Positions 1-61,894 of a stretch of DNA of 64,000 nucleotides are shown here, one piece after another. The number at the start of each line of letters is the position of its first letter. Position 1 is the stretch's first letter. The notes under the pieces are model-generated. The model saw only the letters and a program-made list of their open reading frames with translations, ran no database searches and was not told the origin of the DNA. The translations under genes and the position numbers were made by a program. Location of the stretch: NCBI GenBank assembly GCA_964019415.1, contig OZ025880.1:1277313-1341312 (forward strand). Direction: 5' to 3'. This stretch comes from Ianthella basta (Eukaryota; Porifera; Demospongiae; Verongiida; Ianthellidae).

Positions 1-18426
<18,426 letters not shown>

Positions 18427-19193
18427 GTTTATCGAACGGTCGACGTACGTTTTGCCATACAAATTCCCAGTCCGAATTTACCATGTCAGATTCCCATTCT
18501 GCATTGTACTGTGTTCAACCCCAAGAGTGCTACTCTTGGTTCAGTGGATCTGCAACTGATATCTATATAGTACCAACAATTCATGCATTGTGCTGTTAAT
18601 ACATTTATGCTGTAGCCAACAGCAGGATGACATTCAAGGTGCCGTACTATCTAAATCCATGCGTAACTGTCATTGTTGTATGCATGGCGCGTGTACGTAT
18701 GTACATGAGCTACTGGTGGCAGCGTCTTGCCCAGTCAGTTGGTTCATCCACCAAACCTCTGCAGAACAACTCTCTCTTTTCACTTCTAACAAGCATGCTC
18801 CCTCAACTAGCTGGCGGGTGATACATGCATGACTCCAGCCATGCCCTGTGATAGCAACAATCACATCTGAACTGGCAGGGATTAACGAGCATTCGTAGAT
18901 ATCCACTGTAAAAGCACAGATAATATTATGTAATTGGATGTACATATACTGTCGTAGCTTGTATTGGCATGCAATGGGAGGCAACTGTGGACATAATTAC
19001 GTATGCTGTCCTCATGACCAGCCCCTCCCACGCACTAATATACCGCGGCGCATCCCATGCAAACTGAACTGAACAGATCTGGAGAGAGACCAGAAAGCGT
19101 GTCTAGTATTACGGTCAATGTAACTAGTGCTGGCCCTGCTGGCTCGGTTGGGCGGCTTGCTTACACAGACGGAGTACAATAGAGGAGCTGAGC
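18427..19193. promoter_or_regulatory. Divergent intergenic region between DHX8 and HECW-like starts
   Basis: These 767 bp separate the two start codons, which point away from each other, so both promoters and 5' UTRs should lie here. I saw no long open frame with splice support and no clear TATA box at a usual distance. The right end (about 19020-19090) is richer in G, C and CpG than the left. The promoter role is inferred from position only. Confidence 0.55.
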
Positions 19194-39015
<19,822 letters not shown>

Positions 39016-40114
39016 CACTGTGGACCATCAAACTGGCATTCAAACATTTTATTGTACATATTGCACACAATTTCCCAATTGTACTTAATTGCCTGCTTTA
39101 ACATTGTCTGTTATTTAATAGTCTGCAGCTGCTAATATCAGTTGCGACTGACAAATTAAAGATGCTTGTATAATTTAATGCTGAAAGAATGAACTTATGG
39201 TACTGGTGTGGTTGATATATACCCATATAATTATGTATATATAAGACAAACAACCAATTGCAGCTACGTATATAGGCCATTCAGTTAGAATTTATCAGAT
39301 CTATAATAAGGTAGAGCTGCAGTACATTGCATGGCTAGCATTATGTACATGCAGAGGAGCGCTGCCCACAATCAGGTGTGCCTAGGTATGTGTGCACATG
39401 CATTTGTTCAGTTACAAATTGAAGAAGTCACCATCTGCTCTCGTCGTGCCCAACACGTACAGTGGCCATGTTACATGCCCCTCTGCAAGGTGACAGCATC
39501 GATATTAATCCTCTGCCTCACGCAGGAAGTGAACAGATGCAACTGTTTGTAAACTGTTAATACAAACTGTAAACTGTTTATATATACATTGGTGGTACAG
39601 TGCTTTCACAATTTCTAGTCGATCCTGATTGACATTTGCGCATTGCACTCAATCACGTGAGTAAAGTATTGGAAGGATAAGCTCGTACAAGATAAGCATG
39701 TGCTTTGATCTACATGTGAGCCTATCGTTCCAATACTTTACTCACATGATCAAGTGCAATGCGTGAATGCCAATCGGGACTATAGAAAATGGTGAAACCA
39801 CTGTACAATATTGCACTGGATATTATACATTAATTGGTGGCATTATACTGTACTATGCAAGTTGCATGCACATGCACGTAGGATATTATATTACATCATG
39901 CATACAATCATATCCTGCAGCCAATTGCAGGGATGTATAAGCTTATTAGCCTCATGCATGCATTCGAAAACAACAAATGTCCTTGTCAATTGCAATCTAC
40001 TTGCAATGGATTACAGTTCAATGCAATATAACCCTATTAACGTGTTAGATATAATTCTAACTAAAGCAGCTTCTAAACTAAGCATGTTTCCAGCACTAGA
40101 GTCAAAACTGGAGC
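39016..40114. other. Convergent intergenic region (HECW-like and 14-unit granulin 3' ends)
   Basis: AT-rich 1.1 kb that must hold the two 3' UTRs. The only structure I see is the foldback element at 39596-39805. No clear AATAAA was found for either gene near its stop. Confidence 0.6.
39596..39805. mobile_element. TA-flanked foldback element, 210 bp
   Basis: Left TACAGTGCTTTCACAATTTC and right GAAAATGGTGAAACCACTGT plus A are inverted copies. The arms continue inward (GAGTAAAGTATTGGA against TCCAATACTTTACTC), leaving a loop of about 45 bp. No coding capacity. A different family from the other MITEs by sequence. Confidence 0.8.
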
Positions 40115-43100
40115 CTAAGTGGCTTTCGCAGCAGAGACCTTCTTGAACAAAGGAATGACATCATCTTTCTTAGTGCATGTACCAGCAGAGACGTCACATG
40201 TGTAGCCATTGGGACAGCAGTGGAGATGGTCGCTGCAGCACACGGCTTGGGGAAGAGGACAGCAGCCATATTGACCGCTCGCCAATTTGCAACAAGTGTT
40301 TCCGTCAGGGCACTGACTCTGGCCGTCAGGACAGACTACATTCTTCAGTTTCATGGCTGGGGTCTTGTCTGCAGATGGAATGACTTTGTCTCCATGACTG
40401 CAAGTGTCACTAGAAAAGCCGCAGGTGTAGCCTTGTGGACAGCAACGGAGGAAGTCGTAGCAGCACACGGCATTAGGGTAAGGGCAACAGCCGTAATCAC
40501 CACTGGCTACCAGGCAGCAGGTTTGTCCATTTGGACATTCACTCGTAAAATCAGGACAGATTACGTTCTTCAGTTTGGCTGGAGTTTTAACCAGCAATGG
40601 AACAACCTTGTCTTCCTTAGTGCATGTGCCAGCAGAAACGTCACACGTGTAGCCATTAGGACAGCAGTGGAGATGGTCACTGCAGCACACGGCTTGGGGA
40701 AGAGGACAGCAGCCATATTGACCGCTCGCCAATTTGCAACAAGTGTTTCCGTCAGGGCACTGACTCTGACCATCAGGACAGACGACATTCTTCAGTTTGG
40801 CTGGAGTCTTCTTCACAAACGGAACGACATCGTCTCCTTTAGTGCATGTACCAGCGGAAACATCACACGTGTAGCCATTGGGACAGCAGTGGAGATGGTC
40901 ACTGCAGCACACGGCTTGGGGAAGAGGACAGCAGCCATATTGACCACTGGCCAGCTTGCAACAAGTGTTTCCGTCAGGGCACTGACTCTGACCATCAGGA
41001 CAGACGACGTTCTTCAGTTTGGCTGGAGTCTTCTTCACAAACGGAACGACATCGTCTCCTTTAGTGCATGTACCAGCGGAAACGTCACACGTGTAGCCAT
41101 TGGGACAGCAGTGGAGATGGTCACTGCAGCACACGGCTTGGGGAAGAGGACAGCAGCCATATTGACCGCTCGCCAATTTGCAACAAGTGTTTCCGTCAGG
41201 GCACTGACTCTGACCATCAGGACAGACTACGTTCTTCAGTTTGGCTGGAGTCTTCTTCACAAACGGAACGACATCGTCTCCTTTAGTGCATGTACCAGCA
41301 GAAACGTCACACGTGTAGCCATTAGGACAGCAGTGGAGATGGTCGCTGCAGCACACGGCTTGGGGAAGAGGACAGCAGCCATATTGACCGCTCGCCAATT
41401 TGCAACAAGTGTTTCCGTCAGGGCACTCACTCTGGCCATCAGGACAGACGACGTTCTTCAGTTTGGCTGGAGTCTTCTTCACAAACGGAACGACATCGTC
41501 TCCTTTAGTGCATGTACCGGCAGAAACGTCACACGTGTAGCCATTAGGACAGCAATGAAGATGGTCGCTGCAGCACACGGCTTGGGGAAGAGGACAGCAG
41601 CCATATTGACCGCTCGCCAATTTGCAGCAAGTGTTTCCATCAGGGCACTGACTCTGACCATCAGGACAGACGACGTTCTTCAGTTTGGCTGGAGTCTTCT
41701 TCACAAACGGAACGACATCGTCTCCTTTAGTGCATGTGCCAGCAGAAACGTCGCATGTGTAGCCATTGGGACAGCAGTGGAGATGGTCGCTGCAGCACAC
41801 GGCTTGGGGAAGAGGACAGCAGCCATATTGACCGCTCGCCAGCTTGCAACAGGTGTTTCCATCAGGGCACTGACTCTGACCATCAGGACAGACGACGTTC
41901 TTCAGTTTGGCTGGAGTCTTCTTCACAAACGGAATCACCTCATCTCCTTTAGTGCATGTACCGGCAGAAACGTCACATGTGTAGCCATTGGGACAGCAGT
42001 GGAGATGGTCGCTGCAGCACACGGCTTGGGGAAGAGGACAGCAGCCATATTGACCGCTCGCCAATTTGCAACAAGTGTTTCCATCAGGGCACTGACTCTG
42101 ACCATCAGGACAGACGACATTCTTCAGTTTGGCTGGAGTCTTCTTCACGAACGGAATCACCTCATCTTCTTTAGTGCATGTACCCGCAGAAACGTCACAT
42201 GTGTAGCCATTAGGACAGCAGTGGAGATGGTCGCTGCAGCACACGGCTTGGGGAAGAGGACAGCAGCCATATTGACCACTCGCCAGCTTGCAACAGGTGT
42301 TTCCATCAGGGCACTGACTCTGGCCATCAGGACAGACGACGTTCTTCAGTTTGGCTGGAGTCTTCTTCACAAACGGAATCACCTCATCTCCTTTAGTGCA
42401 TGTACCGGCAGAAACGTCACATGTGTAGCCGTTAGGACAGCAGTGGAGATGGTCGCTGCAGCACACGGCTTGGGGAAGAGGACAGCAGCCATATTGACCG
42501 CTCGCCAATTTGCAGCAGGTGTTTCCGTCAGGGCACTGACTCTGACCATCAGGACAGACGACATTCTTCAGTTTGGCTGGAGTCTTCTTCACAAATGGAA
42601 TCACCTCATCTTCCTTAGTGCATGTACCGGCAGAAACGTCGCAAGTGTAGCCATTAGGACAGCAGTGGAGATGGTCACTGCAGCACACGGCTTGGGGAAG
42701 AGGACAGCAGCCATATTGACCGCTCGCCAATTTGCAACAAGTGTTTCCGTCAGGGCACTGACTCTGGCCATCAGGACAGACGACGTTCTTCAGTTTGGCT
42801 GGAGTCTTCTTCACAAACGGAATCACCTCATCTTCTTTAGTGCATGTACCGGCAGAAACGTCACACGTGTAGCCATTAGGACAGCAGTGGAGATGGTCAC
42901 TGCAGCACACGGCTTGGGGAAGAGGACAGCAGCCATATTGACCGCTCGCCAGCTTGCAACAGGTGTTTCCGTCAGGGCACTCACTCTGGCCATCAGGACA
43001 GACGACGTTCTTCAGTTTGGCTGGAGTCTTCTTCACAAACGGAATCACCTCATCTCCTTTAGTGCATGTACCGGCAGAAACGTCACATGTGTAGCCATTA

Positions 43101-43250
43101 GGACAGCAGTGGAGATGGTCGCTGCAGCACACGGCTTGGGGAAGAGGACAGCAGCCATATTGGCCGCTCGCCAATTTGCAGCAAGTGTTTCCGTCAGGAC
43201 ACTCACTCTGACCATCAGGACAGACTACGTTCCTGAGGTGAAGTAGTGGA
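40115..43250 (-). repeat. 222-bp tandem coding repeat (granulin units)
   Basis: Each granulin unit of the 14-domain gene is 74 codons, so the DNA repeats with a 222-bp period. Neighbouring units are nearly identical at the nucleotide level, including at synonymous positions in long stretches. The exception is the 13th unit near the 3' end. The pattern suggests recent unequal exchange or gene conversion. Confidence 0.9.
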
Positions 43251-43306
43251 TGGGTAAAGGCAAGCCCAGAAAGGGCCAACAGGAGCGCAGCTGTGGCAGT
43301 CTTCAT
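40115..43306 (-). CDS. Secreted granulin precursor with 14 granulin domains, intronless
   Basis: A single open frame of 1063 codons. Residues 1 to about 20 form a signal peptide (MKTATAALLLALSG...), so the product should enter the secretory pathway. Fourteen cysteine-rich units of about 74 residues follow, each with the granulin pattern of paired cysteines (TCCKLASGQYGCCPLPQAVC is typical). Short linkers such as FVKKTPAKLKN join them. Units 1-12 and 14 are nearly identical. Unit 13 is a distinct type (VICPDF...GDYGCCPYPNAVCC). Granulins are secreted growth-factor-like or lysosomal peptides released by proteolysis, and the linkers are the likely cleavage regions (inference). Human progranulin has seven and a half units split by introns. 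Here there are twice as many and no intron, with a 222-bp DNA period. The start is chosen because the signal peptide follows it directly. It ends with TAG. The paralogue lies 372 bp upstream. Confidence 0.93.
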   Translation of the reverse strand: MKTATAALLLALSGLAFTHPLLHLRNVVCPDGQSECPDGNTCCKLASGQYGCCPLPQAVCCSDHLHCCPNGYTCDVSAGTCTKGDEVIPFVKKTPAKLKNVVCPDGQSECPDGNTCCKLASGQYGCCPLPQAVCCSDHLHCCPNGYTCDVSAGTCTKEDEVIPFVKKTPAKLKNVVCPDGQSQCPDGNTCCKLASGQYGCCPLPQAVCCSDHLHCCPNGYTCDVSAGTCTKEDEVIPFVKKTPAKLKNVVCPDGQSQCPDGNTCCKLASGQYGCCPLPQAVCCSDHLHCCPNGYTCDVSAGTCTKGDEVIPFVKKTPAKLKNVVCPDGQSQCPDGNTCCKLASGQYGCCPLPQAVCCSDHLHCCPNGYTCDVSAGTCTKEDEVIPFVKKTPAKLKNVVCPDGQSQCPDGNTCCKLASGQYGCCPLPQAVCCSDHLHCCPNGYTCDVSAGTCTKGDEVIPFVKKTPAKLKNVVCPDGQSQCPDGNTCCKLASGQYGCCPLPQAVCCSDHLHCCPNGYTCDVSAGTCTKGDDVVPFVKKTPAKLKNVVCPDGQSQCPDGNTCCKLASGQYGCCPLPQAVCCSDHLHCCPNGYTCDVSAGTCTKGDDVVPFVKKTPAKLKNVVCPDGQSECPDGNTCCKLASGQYGCCPLPQAVCCSDHLHCCPNGYTCDVSAGTCTKGDDVVPFVKKTPAKLKNVVCPDGQSQCPDGNTCCKLASGQYGCCPLPQAVCCSDHLHCCPNGYTCDVSAGTCTKGDDVVPFVKKTPAKLKNVVCPDGQSQCPDGNTCCKLASGQYGCCPLPQAVCCSDHLHCCPNGYTCDVSAGTCTKGDDVVPFVKKTPAKLKNVVCPDGQSQCPDGNTCCKLASGQYGCCPLPQAVCCSDHLHCCPNGYTCDVSAGTCTKEDKVVPLLVKTPAKLKNVICPDFTSECPNGQTCCLVASGDYGCCPYPNAVCCYDFLRCCPQGYTCGFSSDTCSHGDKVIPSADKTPAMKLKNVVCPDGQSQCPDGNTCCKLASGQYGCCPLPQAVCCSDHLHCCPNGYTCDVSAGTCTKKDDVIPLFKKVSAAKAT

Positions 43307-43678
43307 CCTTGCGAAAAAGGTGAGTCACGAGGGAGAGGCAACTCGTGATTCAAACCAGACCACACCCTCTTGACCGCGCCCTACGTTATAATGAGATTCA
43401 TGAACTGCAATAACAGTGCACCTGACATATGTACGTTCATAGCGATAAGCACGGAGCATATTAGAGTGTGCTAAGAGCGCGAACATATCATTGAAACACA
43501 GAACACGAACATAGAAGACGAATATATCATTGTTTTATGAATTTAAGTGCAATTGTAGAAATGTGTGCTTGAGAAAATGGGGCACAGCGTGTTGCACAAC
43601 GCACACCTTCTTAGACTCTGCATGGAGAATTACACCTATTAATAGTGTGCATGTGGATAAAGTGAGTATAAAATGAAA
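43307..43678 (-). promoter_or_regulatory. Promoter region of the 14-unit granulin gene / 3' region of the 6-unit gene
   Basis: 372 bp between two same-strand genes. It must contain the 5' UTR and promoter of the 14-unit gene and the 3' end of the 6-unit gene. No recognisable motif was seen. Confidence 0.5.
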
Positions 43679-45109
43679 TTAAACTGCATGGTTAATAGAA
43701 TGCACAAATGGAATGACATCATCTTTCTTAGTGCATGTGCCAGCAGAGACGTCACACGTGTAGCCATTGGGACAGCAGTGGAGATGGTCACTGCAGCACA
43801 CGGCTTGGGGAAGAGGACAGCAGCCATATTGACCGCTCGCCAATTTGCAACAAGTGTTTCCATTAGGGCACTCACTCTGACCATCAGGACAGACGGCGTT
43901 CTTGAGTTTCATGGCTGGGGTCTTGTCTGCAGATGGAATGACTTTGTCTCCACGACTGCAAGTGTCACTAGAAAAGCTACAGGTGTAGCCTTGTGGACAG
44001 CAACGGAGGAAGTCGTAGCAGCACACGGCATTAGGGTAAGGGCAACAGCCATAATCACCACTGGCTACCAGGCAGCAAGTTTGTCCATCTGGGCATTCGC
44101 TCCTAAAATCAGGACAGATTACGTTCTTCAGTTTGGCTGGAGTTTTAACCACCAATGGAACAACCTTATCTTCCTTAGTGCATGTGCCAGCAGAAACGTC
44201 ACATGTGTAGCCATTGGGACAGCAGTGGAGATGGTCGCTGCAGCACACGGCTTGGGGAAGAGGACAGCAGCCATATTGACCGCTCGCCAATTTGCAACAA
44301 GTGTTTCCATTAGGGCACTCACTCTGACCATCAGGACAGACGACGTTCTTGAGTTTCATGGCTGGGGTCTTGTCTGCAGATGGAATGACTTTGTCTCCAC
44401 GACTGCAAGTGTCACTAGAAAAGCTACAGGTGTAGCCTTGTGGACAGCAACGGAGGAAGTCGTAGCAGCACACGGCATTAGGGTAAGGGCAACAGCCATA
44501 ATCACCACTGGCTACCAGGCAGCAAGTTTGTCCATCTGGGCATTCGCTCCTAAAATCAGGACAGATTACGTTCTTCAGTTTGGCTGGAGTTTTAACCACC
44601 AATGGAACAACCTTATCTTCCTTAGTGCATGTGCCAGCAGAAACGTCACATGTGTAGCCATTAGGACAGCAGTGGAGATGGTCGCTGCAGCACACGGCTT
44701 GGGGAAGAGGACAGCAGCCATATTGACCGCTCGCCAATTTGCAACAAGTGTTATCCTCTGGGCACTGATCACGACTCTGTCCATCATGACAAATTACGTT
44801 ATTGTATTTCATGGGCGGGGTGTTGTCTGTAGATGGAATGGCCATGCGTCTGACAAGACAAGTGTAGCTAGCCCACGTATGACATCTGATGCCTTCTGGA
44901 CAGCAATGGTAGTAGTTACCGTACTGGCAGCACACGGGAGTAGAGTCAGGGCAGCATACGTATTCACCATAGGCCACTAAACAGCAAAAGTTTCCATTTG
45001 GGCACTCGGTCTTGCGATCAGGACAAACTACATTCTCAAGGTGGAGCTGTGAATGAGCGAGGGCAACCCCACAAAGGGCCAACAGGAGCGCAAATGTCGC
45101 AGCCTTCAT
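43679..45109 (-). CDS. Secreted granulin precursor with 6 granulin domains, intronless
   Basis: An open frame of 476 codons with an N-terminal signal peptide (MKAATFALLLALCGVALAHS) very like that of the neighbouring 14-unit paralogue. Six granulin units follow. Unit 1 is the most divergent (CQYGNYYHCCPEG). Unit 2 carries a 2-residue insertion (QSRDQCPEDN). Units 3 and 5 are the CPDF/GDYGCCPYPN type. Units 4 and 6 are the CPDGQS/GQYGCCPLPQ type found in 13 of the paralogue's 14 units. Units 2-6 thus alternate between the two types. The C-terminus after the last unit (FVHSINHAV) differs from that of the paralogue. Same strand as the 14-unit gene and divergent from the KIF28-like kinesin, whose ATG is 331 bp away. 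Secretion is inferred from the signal peptide. Confidence 0.92.
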   Translation of the reverse strand: MKAATFALLLALCGVALAHSQLHLENVVCPDRKTECPNGNFCCLVAYGEYVCCPDSTPVCCQYGNYYHCCPEGIRCHTWASYTCLVRRMAIPSTDNTPPMKYNNVICHDGQSRDQCPEDNTCCKLASGQYGCCPLPQAVCCSDHLHCCPNGYTCDVSAGTCTKEDKVVPLVVKTPAKLKNVICPDFRSECPDGQTCCLVASGDYGCCPYPNAVCCYDFLRCCPQGYTCSFSSDTCSRGDKVIPSADKTPAMKLKNVVCPDGQSECPNGNTCCKLASGQYGCCPLPQAVCCSDHLHCCPNGYTCDVSAGTCTKEDKVVPLVVKTPAKLKNVICPDFRSECPDGQTCCLVASGDYGCCPYPNAVCCYDFLRCCPQGYTCSFSSDTCSRGDKVIPSADKTPAMKLKNAVCPDGQSECPNGNTCCKLASGQYGCCPLPQAVCCSDHLHCCPNGYTCDVSAGTCTKKDDVIPFVHSINHAV

Positions 45110-45440
45110 CTCTGAGGGGAATGGCGGGTAGCGAGGCGAACGGAATGATAAAACTCCGTAGGGGTACGGTTTTCAGCTCTGAGGAGTATAGGCGAGCAGC
45201 CAGGCGAACGAAATGATGACATCTTCTGACAGCATTATGCATGGCTGGGTTGGGCACGCGTGCGGACGTAGCCTGGCTCGCTATACCATTGGGACGGTCT
45301 AGCGAGCCGGTGTGGACAAAGCGTGTTATAATTAGATTCATGACACACCGTGCTAATGAGCTCGAGCGGGAGAGGTGTGAAGAACGCTGTGCGGCAAGCC
45401 GCCTCGACAACCTAGCCGGCTAGCGAAACAGGTACGGAGC
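45110..45440. promoter_or_regulatory. Divergent promoter region, 6-unit granulin and KIF28-like genes
   Basis: 331 bp between start codons facing apart, CpG-containing. It includes a direct repeat of about 27 bp, 68 bp apart (45123-45149 and 45191-45217, sharing AGGCGAACG.AATGAT), on the granulin side. The regulatory role is inferred from position. Confidence 0.55.
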
Positions 45441-57323
<11,883 letters not shown>

Positions 57324-57535
57324 TGTGATGTCATATGATGTCACGCTCATTAATTCTTGAACTCTAACCCTAACATCACCCCATTGTACATACCACACGT
57401 GATTTGCACACAACCAAAGGTCAAGCTGTTAATATTATTCATCACTATTCATGAATACTGTTATGTTGCAGCAGTGCCAGTTTATACTGCAATAGTAGCT
57501 CCTCATGCAGGTGTGAGTGACAAGAGAAATCCATT
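57324..57535. other. Convergent gap between KIF28-like and PRPS stop codons
   Basis: 212 bp must serve both 3' UTRs. The first canonical AATAAA for the plus-strand gene is at 57555-57560, inside the last coding exon of PRPS on the other strand, so the transcripts probably overlap tail to tail (inference). Confidence 0.6.
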
Positions 57536-61633
<4,098 letters not shown>

Positions 61634-61894
61634 TTTCGAATCACCATTCAATCCAAAAGAAGCCACCTTGTGCTGAGCGCCGTCACATGGGGGGGCCACG
61701 TGGAGCAGGTATAATGAAATTCATGAGTTGCTAAGTATTCTACCAGCCTACGTAGACATACAAGATGAAAAGAGTTTGATTATATTATCGCAAAATTTAT
61801 GCTGTGTCGTTTTGTGAAATTGTGAAAACAGTTTCCTGTTGATAAAAGTGTATTCACAGTATACCAACATGCAACAATGTCAAGAATGAAGGAA
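61634..61894 (-). promoter_or_regulatory. PRPS promoter region / C2orf76-like 3' region
   Basis: 261 bp between the C2orf76-like stop and the PRPS start on the same strand. It must contain the end of one transcript and the start of the next. No clear signal was seen; the part nearest PRPS is CpG-containing. Confidence 0.5.

Noticed and set aside
40220..44980. Antisense plus-strand frames of 1008 and 435 codons opposite the granulin genes
   Set aside because: The granulin frame on the minus strand has signal peptides and the conserved cysteine pattern. The antisense frame is kept open only because the repeat length is a multiple of three.
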